This document shows positions 1 through 9,319 of a stretch of DNA of 64,000 nucleotides, piece after piece (position 1 is the stretch's first letter; each line of letters opens with the position of its first letter). This DNA is from Bacteroidota bacterium (GTDB taxonomy: Bacteria; Bacteroidota; Bacteroidia; UKL13-3): contig JAIYAT010000035.1 in assembly GCA_027488905.1 (NCBI GenBank), positions 496,001-560,000 of the forward strand, given 5' to 3'. The notes beneath the pieces are model-generated. The model searched no databases. It saw nothing but the letters and a program-made list of their open reading frames with translations, and was not told the DNA's origin. Position numbers and translations under genes: made by a program.

Positions 1-2307
1 GGATTTAACAGGGTTTGGGTTGAAGGACAAATGCTTGAAATTGAAGACTTCTTAGGAAACATTAAACCAAAGTCAAAAATTAAGGAAAAGGTGTTCCTTT
101 TAGTGGATCGTTTTGCGGTATTGCAAAATGATGAAGATTTTCTAAATCGTATCAGTGATTCGGTTCAAACCGCTTTCTTTGAAGGCCACGGAGAACTTGA
201 GTTATTGGTTCAAAACGAAACAACCACAACTATTTTTAACAATAAATTTGAAGCAGATGGAATGAGTTTTGAGGAACCCACTGTAAACTTTTTTAGTTTT
301 AACAATCCTTATGGGGCATGCAAAACATGCGAAGGATTTGGTAGTGTAATTGGGATTGATGAGGATTTGGTGATACCAGATAAAGGCCTAAGCGTATTTG
401 AAGATGCTATAGTTGCTTGGAAGGGCGAGAAAATGCAGGATTGGAAGAAAGCATTTTTAGCATTTAGCCGCAAAAATGATTTTCCTATTCACAAACCTTA
501 TTATGAATTATCTCAAAAACACAAAGATTATTTATGGCATGGTGGAAGCGGTTGGGAAGGCATTGATGGCTTCTTTAAAGAATTAGAAAAACAAACCTAT
601 AAAATTCAGTATAGGGTAATGTTGGCAAGGTACAGAGGTAAAACAACTTGTCCTGATTGCAGAGGAACCAGACTCAGAAAAGATGCAGGTTATGTAAAAC
701 TAACGCCCGCTAATTACTTACCAGAATGGAATGATACAGACAATGATTTACGCACTTCGTTAACCCAATTATTGCTTTTAAGCATAGACGATTGTTTATT
801 GTATTTTAATGGTTTGACCCAACGCGAACATCATGAAGAAATAGCTAAAAGAATTAAAATCGAAATTGTAAGTAGGTTAACGTTTCTGCAAAAAGTTGGT
901 TTAGGATATTTATCCTTGAACCGATTGTCGAATACCCTTAGTGGCGGAGAAACACAAAGAATTAATTTAGCAACTTCCTTGGGTTCTAGTTTGGTGGGCT
1001 CATTATATATTTTAGATGAACCAAGTATTGGATTGCATAGCAAAGACACTGAAAAATTGATTGAGGTTTTAAAGACGCTGAGAGACATTGGTAATACCGT
1101 TGTTGTGGTTGAACATGACCAAGATATTATGGAGCAAGCTGATTACATAGTGGATATGGGACCGTTTGCTGGCATTCATGGCGGAGAAGTTGTAGCAACT
1201 GGAACCTTAAAAGAAATAACCAAAGAAGGTAAAAGTTTAACTGCCAAGTATCTGAATGGAGAAGAAAGTATTCCATTACCAGAGCGAAGAAGAAAATGGT
1301 CGAATGCCATAACTATAAAAGGGGCTAAACAAAACAACTTAAAAAACATAGATGTAAAATTCCCTTTAAATGTTTTAACGGTGGTAACGGGTGTTAGTGG
1401 TAGTGGCAAAACTACGCTTATAAAAAGCATCTTATACCCTGCCCTGCTTAAGCATTTGGGCAATTACACAGGAGAGAAAACAGGTATTTTTGACAACATT
1501 GGTGGCGATTTAAAATTAATAAAGCAAGTTGAGTTTGTAGACCAAAATCCAATTGGAAAATCATCTAGATCAAATCCAGTTACCTATATTAAAGCCTATG
1601 ATAGTATAAGAGAATTATATGCTTCGCAAGCTATATCCAAAGCAAGAGGATATAAACCACAACATTTTAGCTTTAATGTGGATGGAGGAAGGTGCGAAAC
1701 CTGCTCAGGTGAAGGAGAAATAACCATAGAAATGCAATTTATGGCAGATGTTCATTTACCTTGTGAGGACTGCGGTGGTAGCAGATTCAAAGAAGAAATT
1801 AGAGAGGTATTATTCAATCAAAAAAACATCAGTGAAGTATTAAAAATGAGCATTGATGAATCTATAGAATTTTTTGCCTCAGAAAAAAACATAGCATCAA
1901 AGCTTAGGCCCCTTCAAGAAGTAGGTTTAGGGTATATTCAACTAGGACAAAGTTCTAATACTTTAAGTGGTGGAGAAGCACAAAGGGTTAAATTAGCATC
2001 GTTTTTGGGCAAAGGCAAGCAAACAGAACACGTTTTTTTCATTTTTGACGAACCAACCACAGGGCTTCATTTTAACGATATTAAAAAACTCATGGGTTCA
2101 TTAAATGCCTTGTTAGATCAAGGACATACTATTTTAGTTATTGAACACAATATGGATGTAATTAAATGCGCAGATTGGCTGATAGATTTAGGTCCGGAAG
2201 CCGGGAACATTGGTGGAAACTTAGTTTTTGAAGGCACTCCGGAGGAATTGGTTAAACAAAATGTGGGTCATACCGCCAAGTACTTAGCGCAAAAATTAAA
2301 TAAATAA
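1..2307 (+). CDS. uvrA: Excinuclease ABC subunit A (UvrA), 5' end outside the window
   Basis: Damage-recognition ATPase of nucleotide excision repair; it acts in the cytoplasm as a dimer that loads UvrB on damaged DNA. The frame is open from base 1 (GFNRVWVEGQ precedes the first Met), so the N-terminal part with the first Walker A is outside the window. Seen in order: zinc module 1 (CKTC, later CPDC), signature LSGGETQRINLA with Walker B ILDEPSIGLH, second Walker A GVSGSGKTT near residue 463 of the visible 768, zinc module 2 (CETC, CEDC), second signature LSGGEAQRVKLA and Walker B FIFDEPTTGLH. The GETQRINLATSLG form of the first signature differs from the commoner GEAQRIRLA, so this may be a second UvrA paralogue; that is inference. 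One GGTTCAAACC motif lies at 162-171. Confidence 0.95.
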   Translation, partial: GFNRVWVEGQMLEIEDFLGNIKPKSKIKEKVFLLVDRFAVLQNDEDFLNRISDSVQTAFFEGHGELELLVQNETTTTIFNNKFEADGMSFEEPTVNFFSFNNPYGACKTCEGFGSVIGIDEDLVIPDKGLSVFEDAIVAWKGEKMQDWKKAFLAFSRKNDFPIHKPYYELSQKHKDYLWHGGSGWEGIDGFFKELEKQTYKIQYRVMLARYRGKTTCPDCRGTRLRKDAGYVKLTPANYLPEWNDTDNDLRTSLTQLLLLSIDDCLLYFNGLTQREHHEEIAKRIKIEIVSRLTFLQKVGLGYLSLNRLSNTLSGGETQRINLATSLGSSLVGSLYILDEPSIGLHSKDTEKLIEVLKTLRDIGNTVVVVEHDQDIMEQADYIVDMGPFAGIHGGEVVATGTLKEITKEGKSLTAKYLNGEESIPLPERRRKWSNAITIKGAKQNNLKNIDVKFPLNVLTVVTGVSGSGKTTLIKSILYPALLKHLGNYTGEKTGIFDNIGGDLKLIKQVEFVDQNPIGKSSRSNPVTYIKAYDSIRELYASQAISKARGYKPQHFSFNVDGGRCETCSGEGEITIEMQFMADVHLPCEDCGGSRFKEEIREVLFNQKNISEVLKMSIDESIEFFASEKNIASKLRPLQEVGLGYIQLGQSSNTLSGGEAQRVKLASFLGKGKQTEHVFFIFDEPTTGLHFNDIKKLMGSLNALLDQGHTILVIEHNMDVIKCADWLIDLGPEAGNIGGNLVFEGTPEELVKQNVGHTAKYLAQKLNK

Positions 2308-2326
2308 TTAACACATCCATATTAGG

Positions 2327-2357
2327 TTTGTAATTCAACTTGTAAATTATAACTTTC
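2327..2357 (+). promoter_or_regulatory. Candidate Bacteroidota-type promoter of pyc
   Basis: TTTG at 2327-2330 is followed after 19 bases by TAACTTTC at 2350-2357, one mismatch from the Bacteroides -7 consensus TAnnTTTG. The spacing fits the known -33/-7 arrangement and leaves 16 bases to the pyc ATG at 2374. It is a pattern match only. Confidence 0.4.
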
Positions 2358-2373
2358 AATCAAAATTAAACCT

Positions 2374-5300
2374 ATGAAAATTCAAAAAATCTTGGTTGCA
2401 AACCGAGGTGAAATTGCGATACGCGTATTTAGAGCAGCAGTTGAATTGAATATTAAAACAGTAGCGGTTTATACCTATGAAGACAGGTATTCTTTACATC
2501 GCTATAAGGCTGATGAAAGCTATCAAATTGGTAAAGAGACAGAGCCTTTAAAACCTTATTTAAATATTGAAGAAATTATAAATGTTGCGAAAAGCCATAA
2601 TGTAACGGCCATCCACCCTGGCTATGGGTTTTTAAGTGAGAATTCTGTTTTTGCAAGAAGGTGTGCAGAAGAAGGAATTGTTTTCATTGGGCCTTCGAGT
2701 GAGGTAATGAAACAGCTTGGAGACAAAGTACTGGCTAAGTTAGTAGCCATAAAAGCAGAAGTTCCAATTATTGCAGACAGCAAAGAAGAATTATTAAGTT
2801 TTGAAATTGCTGCAAAGGAAGCAGACCGCATAGGGTTTCCAGTGATGTTGAAGGCCGCCGCCGGAGGCGGCGGCAGAGGAATGCGTGTGGTAAGAAATGC
2901 TGAGGAATTAGAGAAAAATTTTAATGAAGCTAAAAATGAAGCACGCGTTGCTTTTGGCGACGATACCATCTTCATTGAAAAATTTATTGATCAACCTAGA
3001 CATATAGAAGTGCAAATCATGGGTGACCACCATGGCAATCTCATACATTTACATGAAAGAGATTGTAGTGTTCAAAGACGCTTTCAAAAGGTGGTAGAAA
3101 TGGCTCCAGCTCCCAATATCAAACAAGAAACACGGGAGGCCTTGCATGCTTATGCGATTAAGATTTGTAAAGAAGTAGGTTATAACAATGTAGGAACTGT
3201 TGAATTCTTAGTTGACAAAGAAGAAAGAATTTTTTTCATAGAAGTAAATCCACGCATTCAAGTTGAGCATACCGTTACAGAAGAGGTAACTGGTATTGAT
3301 ATAGTAAAGTGCCAAATTAGAATTGCAGAAGGCTTTCCTTTAACTTCTCCAGAAATTGGAATTGCAAACCAAACAAGTGTTAAGGTAGAAGGATTTGCCG
3401 TTCAAGTTAGGATTACTACAGAAGATCCAGCAAATGGGTTCAAACCTGACCATGGGACAATTATTGCTTATAGAAATGCTGGTGGACCTGGAATTAGACT
3501 TGATGAAGGTAGCGCTTATCCTAATGTGAAAATTTCCCCTTTTTTTGATTCACTTTTAGTAAAAATTACTGCAAGCGGCAAAAATCTATTTGAAGCCTCT
3601 GAAAGATTGCAAAGGGTGTTAAAAGAATTCAGAATTAGAGGGGTAAAAACAAATATATCATTTCTTGAAAATGTACTTCAACATCCTACCTTCCTAAATG
3701 GGGCTTGCACTGTAAACTTTATAGATGCCCATCCAGAATTATTTAAATACTCTAAACGCCTAGACAGAGGAACAAAAGCACTAATCTACCTAGCTGATAT
3801 AACCGTCAATGGGAATCCTGATGTTAAAAAAGTTGAAAAGGATAAAGTCCTAAAACCTGCTGTAATCCCTGAATTTGATAAATATGGCGCTTATCCATTT
3901 GGTACCAAAGATAAATTAAAAGAACTTGGTAGGGACGGTTTTGTAACTTGGCTAAAAAACGAAAAAGCAATTCATTATACAGATTGTACGATGCGAGATG
4001 CGCATCAAAGTTTATTAGCAACTAGGGTAAGAACAATAGATTTGTTAAAAATCTCTGAAGCCTATGCTAAGTTAGCGCCTGAGGTGTTTTCTTTAGAATT
4101 ATGGGGAGGTGCTACTTTTGATGTAGCCTTACGCTTTCTTCATGAAAACCCTTGGCAGCGCTTGCAAATGCTGAGAGATTGCATCCCGAATGTACTATTC
4201 CAAATGCTGATTAGAGGTGCAAATGCAATAGGTTATAAGGCATACCCAGATAATTTAATAGAGAGGTTTATTGAAGAAAGTGCGGCCAAAGGAATGGATA
4301 TTTTTAGGATATTCGACTCCCTCAACTGGATCGAAGGCATGCGCACAAGTATAAAAGCAGTAAACCAAAGGACAGAAGGAATTGCAGAAGCTTGTATTTG
4401 TTATACTGGAGATTTTCTTGATCCACAAAGAAATCATAAATTCAATCTTGAATACTATCTTTCTTTGGCTAGACAATTAGAAGATGCAGGTGCACATATG
4501 TTAGCCATAAAAGACATGGCTGGATTACTAAAGCCTTTCCAAGCAGAGGTGTTAATCAAAGAATTGAAGAAGACAGTAGATTTACCAATCCATTTACATA
4601 CACATGACACTAGCAGTATTCAGTCAGCTACCTACCTTAAGGCCATAGAGGCTGGTGTTTCTGTGATTGATGTGGCTTTGGCATCAATGAGTGGACTTAC
4701 CTCTCAACCAAATTTCAACTCCATTGTTGCTATGATGCAAGGGCATGAAAGGGAGCAGCCAATGAATCTTGCTGCGCTCAATCAACTTTCTGGGTATTGG
4801 GAAAATGTAAGGGAATATTATTATCCATTTGAACACGAATTAAAAGCAGGTACAGCAGAGGTTTATGACCATGAAATACCAGGTGGGCAATATTCTAATC
4901 TTAAGCCTCAGGCTAGAAGTTTGGGGTTAGAAGACAAATTTGAAACCATCAAACAAAACTATACAGTAGTCAACCAATTGTTCGGAGATATTGTTAAAGT
5001 AACACCATCCTCTAAAGTAGTTGGAGATATGGCATTATTTATGACGGCAAACGGTTATAGTGCAGAAGACATTTTGAATAATGGTGATAGCATTTCGTTT
5101 CCAGACAGCGTTATAGAATTATTTAGAGGAGAATTAGGTCAAAATCCAGGCGGCTTCCCATCTAAATTAAGGAAATTAATTCTGAAGGATAAAGAAGCCT
5201 TTACAGACAAGCCAAATGAGCATTTATCCCCTATTGACTTTGATTTAGAATGGAAAAAGTTTCAAGAAAAATTTGGAGCAGAATATAGTTTTACTGATTT

Positions 5301-5811
5301 ACTTTCTTATCTATTTTATCCGAAGGTTTTTGAAGACTATGCCATGCATAGAGAAAGTTATGGTTCCTTATGGCACTTGCCAACTCCTCCGTTTTTCTAT
5401 GGACTCAAGCAAAATGAAGAAATACTTATAGAGCTTGCTCCTGGTAAAAATATCTTAGTGAGGCTGTTAAATGTTATTGATGAAGGAGATGGAAAACGCT
5501 CAGTTTTCTTTAGGCTTAACGGACAAACAAGAAGCATCGAAATAAAGGAAAAAGGATTTGTAAGCATTAAGCCAAGTCACAGAAAGGTGAAGAATGAAGG
5601 AGAAATTGGCTCACCTTTACAAGGAAAACTATCAAAGGTTCTTGTTAAAAAAGGAGATAAAGTAAGTAAGAATACACCACTATTTACGATAGAGGCCATG
5701 AAAATGGAGAATACTGTTGTGGCATCTGGTGATGGAGAAATATCTGAAATACTGCTTAATGAAGGGATTTTAATAGAACAAGATGATGTAGTATTAATAA
5801 TCCTATCATGA
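2374..5811 (+). CDS. pyc: Pyruvate carboxylase
   Basis: Biotin enzyme that carboxylates pyruvate to oxaloacetate with ATP and bicarbonate (anaplerosis). The 1145 residues are the full single-chain length. An ATP-grasp biotin carboxylase domain comes first (start ILVANRGEIAIRVFRAA, glycine-rich KAAAGGGGRGMR near 160-170, NPRIQVEHTVTE), then the carboxyltransferase domain (TDCTMRDAHQSLLATR, and AIKDMAGLLKP with the expected carboxylated lysine at K713), then a biotinyl domain with EAMKMEN, biotin lysine K1110, 35 residues from the C-terminus as in the family. The last codon overlaps the next gene (ATGA), suggesting translational coupling. Bases 2854-2874 make a GC-only perfect hairpin inside the gene, and a GGTTCAAACC motif lies at 3437-3446. 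Confidence 0.97.
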   Translation: MKIQKILVANRGEIAIRVFRAAVELNIKTVAVYTYEDRYSLHRYKADESYQIGKETEPLKPYLNIEEIINVAKSHNVTAIHPGYGFLSENSVFARRCAEEGIVFIGPSSEVMKQLGDKVLAKLVAIKAEVPIIADSKEELLSFEIAAKEADRIGFPVMLKAAAGGGGRGMRVVRNAEELEKNFNEAKNEARVAFGDDTIFIEKFIDQPRHIEVQIMGDHHGNLIHLHERDCSVQRRFQKVVEMAPAPNIKQETREALHAYAIKICKEVGYNNVGTVEFLVDKEERIFFIEVNPRIQVEHTVTEEVTGIDIVKCQIRIAEGFPLTSPEIGIANQTSVKVEGFAVQVRITTEDPANGFKPDHGTIIAYRNAGGPGIRLDEGSAYPNVKISPFFDSLLVKITASGKNLFEASERLQRVLKEFRIRGVKTNISFLENVLQHPTFLNGACTVNFIDAHPELFKYSKRLDRGTKALIYLADITVNGNPDVKKVEKDKVLKPAVIPEFDKYGAYPFGTKDKLKELGRDGFVTWLKNEKAIHYTDCTMRDAHQSLLATRVRTIDLLKISEAYAKLAPEVFSLELWGGATFDVALRFLHENPWQRLQMLRDCIPNVLFQMLIRGANAIGYKAYPDNLIERFIEESAAKGMDIFRIFDSLNWIEGMRTSIKAVNQRTEGIAEACICYTGDFLDPQRNHKFNLEYYLSLARQLEDAGAHMLAIKDMAGLLKPFQAEVLIKELKKTVDLPIHLHTHDTSSIQSATYLKAIEAGVSVIDVALASMSGLTSQPNFNSIVAMMQGHEREQPMNLAALNQLSGYWENVREYYYPFEHELKAGTAEVYDHEIPGGQYSNLKPQARSLGLEDKFETIKQNYTVVNQLFGDIVKVTPSSKVVGDMALFMTANGYSAEDILNNGDSISFPDSVIELFRGELGQNPGGFPSKLRKLILKDKEAFTDKPNEHLSPIDFDLEWKKFQEKFGAEYSFTDLLSYLFYPKVFEDYAMHRESYGSLWHLPTPPFFYGLKQNEEILIELAPGKNILVRLLNVIDEGDGKRSVFFRLNGQTRSIEIKEKGFVSIKPSHRKVKNEGEIGSPLQGKLSKVLVKKGDKVSKNTPLFTIEAMKMENTVVASGDGEISEILLNEGILIEQDDVVLIILS

Positions 5812-6233
5812 GATATTTTACATTCACAATAGCCTTTCTTTTCTTAATCATTCAATCCTTTGCGCAATCAAATACTAAAAAGGAAATAGTTGGCATTTTA
5901 AATGAGCAACAAAACTCATGGAATCAAAGCAATTTGGCTGGCTTTATGAAGCATTATTGGAAAAGTGATTCACTAACCTTTGTCAGTAAAAATGGCGTAA
6001 AAAGAGGTTGGCAATCTGTTTACGATGGATATCAAAAAAGCTATGCAGATAAAGGTGAAATGGGTATTTTAAATTTTGAAATTTTTAAAGTTGAATTATT
6101 GTCCAAAAAAAACGCACTAGTATTAGGAAGTTGGAAAGTTGTAAATGCTAAAGGAACTTACCAAGGCTACTTTACCCTTTGGTTCAAAAAGATAAAAAGA
6201 AAATGGGTGATTGTTCAGGACCATACGAGTTAA
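5808..6233 (+). CDS. Secreted SnoaL-like/DUF4440 family protein
   Basis: Small 141-residue protein with a clear signal peptide (MRYFTFTIAFLFLIIQSFAQ, cleavage after AQ likely), so probably periplasmic. The rest has the pattern of the NTF2/SnoaL-like DUF4440 fold: an N-terminal helix IVGILNEQQNSWNQSNLAGF, then a beta sheet ending in GYFTLWFKKIKRKWVIVQDHTS. Proteins of this fold bind small ligands or have diverse enzymatic roles; no specific function can be assigned. Its ATG overlaps the pyc stop codon (ATGA), so it is probably co-translated with pyc. Confidence 0.75.
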   Translation: MRYFTFTIAFLFLIIQSFAQSNTKKEIVGILNEQQNSWNQSNLAGFMKHYWKSDSLTFVSKNGVKRGWQSVYDGYQKSYADKGEMGILNFEIFKVELLSKKNALVLGSWKVVNAKGTYQGYFTLWFKKIKRKWVIVQDHTS

Positions 6234-6261
6234 TGAAAAAATTTGCCATATAATTGCATGT

Positions 6262-6972
6262 ATGCCTCGCAAATCGCTAACTATCGTTCTGCCCTGCTAT
6301 AACCCAGAAACCAATTGGCATCAAAATCTCCTGCAACAATATGAGGCAGTCCTCAAACATTTAAACGACTTTGAGATTGACATTATCTTAGTTAATGATG
6401 GAAGTAAATCTCAAATAACTAAGGACGTTGAAATATTACAACAGTTAATTCCAAAATTCACTTATATCCACAATAAGGTTAACCAAGGAAAAGGAGCTGC
6501 CATACGAAGTGGTGTTTATGCTGCAAAAGGCGAGTATATTATTTATACAGATATCGATTTCCCTTACACAAGTCAAAGCTTTAATAAGATTACGCAAGCA
6601 TTAGCAAACTATGAAATTTCAATAGGCACTAGAGACAATTCGTATTTCCATGCTATTCCAAAGCACCGTGCCTTAATTTCAAAGTGTCTTAAGTTTATGA
6701 TTAAAACCAGTTTACAATTGCCAACTTCTGACACACAAGGAGGGTTAAAAGGAATGCGGGCTTCAATTAAACCGCTATTCTTGCGCACAGAAATTAACAG
6801 ATATTTATTCGATTTGGAATTCCTTTTTTTGGCCACAAAAGAGAAAAAAACAATCAGCATTCAACCCATAGAATTGCGAAGTGAAACCGACGTTAAAAAA
6901 ATGAATTTATGGTTAGTTTCCAAAGAAATTTCTAACTTTATGAAGATATTTTTAAAAGCAAAATTCACATAA
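6262..6972 (+). CDS. Glycosyltransferase family 2 (polyprenyl-phosphate sugar transferase-like)
   Basis: GT-A fold glycosyltransferase of the dolichyl/polyprenyl-phosphate hexose synthase type, cytoplasmic and probably membrane-associated. The start is placed at the ATG at 6262 (MPRKSLTIVLPCYNPE), because the family begins directly with the strand TIVLPCYNPE; an upstream in-frame start at 6211 would lie inside the preceding gene. Motifs: IILVNDGSK, NQGKGAAIRSGVYAAKGEYI, the metal-binding YTDIDFPY, and a late SDTQGGLKGMR block typical of this subfamily. There is no C-terminal membrane segment. It ends three bases before a GT39-like membrane gene, so the pair may make and use a lipid-linked sugar (inference). 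Confidence 0.85.
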   Translation: MPRKSLTIVLPCYNPETNWHQNLLQQYEAVLKHLNDFEIDIILVNDGSKSQITKDVEILQQLIPKFTYIHNKVNQGKGAAIRSGVYAAKGEYIIYTDIDFPYTSQSFNKITQALANYEISIGTRDNSYFHAIPKHRALISKCLKFMIKTSLQLPTSDTQGGLKGMRASIKPLFLRTEINRYLFDLEFLFLATKEKKTISIQPIELRSETDVKKMNLWLVSKEISNFMKIFLKAKFT

Positions 6973-6975
6973 AGT

Positions 6976-8397
6976 ATGTTAAAAAAATGGCAACATTTTA
7001 TTCCTTGGTTGGTAGCGCTTTTATTTGGATTGTATAAAATTCAAGACCTTTCTCTTCCCTATTTTTGGGATGAGGCTTGGTCTTATTTTCCTGCATTGGA
7101 AGCAATGCAGGAAACAGGGCCATCTGTGCTGCCCAATGCAATTGACCCGCAGCTATACAGAGGACACCCTTTGCTATTCTATTTTCTACAAAGTACATGG
7201 ATGAATTTTCTGCCAAATAATATTGATTGGGCTAAAACTTTTCCTTTAATCATAAGTATACTTTTACTTGGGTGTACCTATAAATTTTCAGCTGAAGTAT
7301 TCAATAAAAAAGTTGGCATTCTTTCAATTGTTTTATTGGCAATTCAACCTGTTTTTCTAGCACAGTCAAGCTTGCTTTTACCTGAAATTTTATTAAGCCT
7401 TTTTACTATTCTTGCCTTAAATGCCTTTATAAAAAACCAGAGATTTCAAGTTATGTTATGGGTAACATGTGCGCTTTATACCAAAGAAAGTGCGCTTGTG
7501 CTTGGTTTAAGTTTAATCATTTGGCAGCTGATGCAGGTTTATTTAAACAAAGAAAAGACTTCGCTTTGGCTAGGACTGCTTAAGAGCATTTATCTCTTAA
7601 TTCCATTCGGATTAATCACTATCTTTTTTGTGCTTCAAAAACTTTGGGTGGGTTGGGTTTTCTTTCCAGAACACTTAGGATATATAAACCTTTCAGAAAG
7701 CCTAGAAAAGGCTAATAATTACATTGGTTATTTATTGATTTTCCAAGGAAGAAACCTACTAACATTTGCAGGAATTTCAGGGCTTTTCATACTGATTTAT
7801 AAAAAAGATAAACAACTTAAAAATAAGCAAAATGAATTACTAGGTTTAAGTTTTTTTATGCTTAGTTATTTGGCGTTTTCTTCACTCAATTTTTACTCTC
7901 CAAGGTATTTATTGTCAATACTACCCATTACAATTGTGATGTTTAGTTTTCTAATTGTTACAGCATTCTCTCCTAAAAATTGGATTTTTATACCATTAGT
8001 TCTTGTGTTAATTATCAATAATGGTTATCATAGTTTTTTTCGGTTTGAACCAAATGACCATACACTCGGATACCGAGACATGATTGAAGTTCACCAAAAA
8101 ATTATCAGTACCTTAGAAAAAGAAACCAAAATTGAAAGCGAAATTGCCACACATTTCTTAATGAAATATAATTTAGAAAATCCTAGTTTAGGCTATTTAA
8201 CTAATAAAAAGCCCTTTACCAATGTGAATTCTAAAGTAAGTAACCACACGCAATTTGTAATAATTAGCAATATTGAATCTAGTAGTGTTTTGAATGATTT
8301 TTTAGCAAATTCTTCTAAAAAATTGGTAAGTCGGGCAGAAAAAGGAAATTGTTGGTCGGAATTATACCAGATTAATCTAGCCGATTCATTAAAATAA
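6976..8397 (+). CDS. Membrane glycosyltransferase, GT39/ArnT-like (PMT_2 type)
   Basis: Integral membrane protein of 473 residues with about ten or more hydrophobic segments and a short hydrophilic C-terminal tail. The first extracytoplasmic loop carries PYFWDEAWSYFPA, whose Asp-Glu pair matches the catalytic acidic motif of GT39/ArnT-like transferases; a second loop has RGHPLLFYFLQ, also typical. Such enzymes transfer sugars from polyprenyl-phosphate donors to acceptors on the periplasmic side. Its neighbour is a GT2 gene that may supply the donor. The acceptor is unknown. A GGTTTGAACC motif is at 8042-8051. Confidence 0.8.
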   Translation: MLKKWQHFIPWLVALLFGLYKIQDLSLPYFWDEAWSYFPALEAMQETGPSVLPNAIDPQLYRGHPLLFYFLQSTWMNFLPNNIDWAKTFPLIISILLLGCTYKFSAEVFNKKVGILSIVLLAIQPVFLAQSSLLLPEILLSLFTILALNAFIKNQRFQVMLWVTCALYTKESALVLGLSLIIWQLMQVYLNKEKTSLWLGLLKSIYLLIPFGLITIFFVLQKLWVGWVFFPEHLGYINLSESLEKANNYIGYLLIFQGRNLLTFAGISGLFILIYKKDKQLKNKQNELLGLSFFMLSYLAFSSLNFYSPRYLLSILPITIVMFSFLIVTAFSPKNWIFIPLVLVLIINNGYHSFFRFEPNDHTLGYRDMIEVHQKIISTLEKETKIESEIATHFLMKYNLENPSLGYLTNKKPFTNVNSKVSNHTQFVIISNIESSSVLNDFLANSSKKLVSRAEKGNCWSELYQINLADSLK

Positions 8398-8400
8398 AAA

Positions 8401-8431
8401 TTTGTCATTTAATAGCAAATTCTTATTTTAG
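8401..8431 (+). promoter_or_regulatory. Candidate promoter upstream of the CxxCH/Reeler-like gene
   Basis: TTTG at 8401-8404, then 19 bases, then TATTTTAG at 8424-8431, one mismatch from TAnnTTTG. It ends 21 bases before the ATG at 8453. The same octamer TATTTTAG followed by TAAA occurs at 17107-17114 before the large T9SS gene. Pattern match only. Confidence 0.4.
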
Positions 8432-8452
8432 TAAAATATAATAACACAGCAC

Positions 8453-9280
8453 ATGAAAAAACCTATATTATTAATTTTTACAGCTTTACTCGCAATTATA
8501 ACGCTTGAGTCGTTTGAAGCCGGAAAGCGAAGAGATGGCACAGATCCTGGCCATACTGGCTCACCTGGCGATAGCTTAAAAACCTGTATTGTTTGTCATG
8601 GTGGAGTAAATGAATTCCAAGCCGGATGGATCTCTTCTAACATCCCTGAATCTGGATTTGAGCCAGGAAAAACATATACTATTACAGCTACCAACACCAA
8701 TATTGGCTACAATATTTTTGGGTTTCAAGTATCGCCTCAAGCCAAGGATGGAAAATTGTTAGGAGAAATTATTGTAACCAATAAAACAGAAACCAAATTG
8801 GTGGGTGATAATAAATACATCACTTATACAGTTTTTGGAGTAGATGGACAAGACAGCAAAAGTTGGAACTTTGATTGGAAGGCGCCAGATGAAACTGTGA
8901 ATGAAGTTACCTTTTATGGTGCCTTTAATTCGAATATGGATGGCCACAAATTCTCAGATAAAACCACAACTACAAACCTACGCGTTTTTAGAAAAGGATT
9001 TACTTCAGTAAAAGAAACACAAACGAATATTTCTAATTGGATTGCCTATAAGCCTTTTGGTTCAAACCAAATTCACTTAAATGGCCATTCAAATGATAAT
9101 GGCTTAATGGAAGTTACCCTTTATAATTTACAAGGCCAAAAAACTTGGAGTAAATCTTTCTTGGTTCAAACCGGAAAAAATAATATTAGCGAAGAAATTG
9201 CAGAATTACCAGCTGGAATTTATGTGTTAAATTTCAACTTAAACGGTTCAAACCTAACTAAAAAGGTATATTTACCTTAG
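8453..9280 (+). CDS. Secreted choice-of-anchor V (Reeler-like) protein with CxxCH motif and T9SS sorting domain
   Basis: Exported 275-residue protein. An N-terminal signal segment (MKKPILLIFTALLAIITLES) is followed by DPGHTGSPGD and CIVCHGG, a CxxCH motif at C45-C48-H49 that could bind one c-type haem. Residues about 60-185 form a beta-rich domain (PGKTYTITATN, FGFQVSPQA, FNWDWKAP-like pattern) resembling the Reeler-like choice-of-anchor V domain. The last 80 residues are a type A T9SS sorting domain (LYNLQGQKTW, LPAGIYVLNF, KKVYLP at the end), so surface attachment or secretion through T9SS is expected. Function unknown; an electron-transfer role is a guess from the haem motif. It holds three GGTTCAAACC motifs within 200 bases (9059, 9163, 9245). 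Confidence 0.8.
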   Translation: MKKPILLIFTALLAIITLESFEAGKRRDGTDPGHTGSPGDSLKTCIVCHGGVNEFQAGWISSNIPESGFEPGKTYTITATNTNIGYNIFGFQVSPQAKDGKLLGEIIVTNKTETKLVGDNKYITYTVFGVDGQDSKSWNFDWKAPDETVNEVTFYGAFNSNMDGHKFSDKTTTTNLRVFRKGFTSVKETQTNISNWIAYKPFGSNQIHLNGHSNDNGLMEVTLYNLQGQKTWSKSFLVQTGKNNISEEIAELPAGIYVLNFNLNGSNLTKKVYLP

Positions 9281-9319
9281 TTCTGATAACAAAAAACAGT
9301 GCAAACAAGTTATTTTCAA

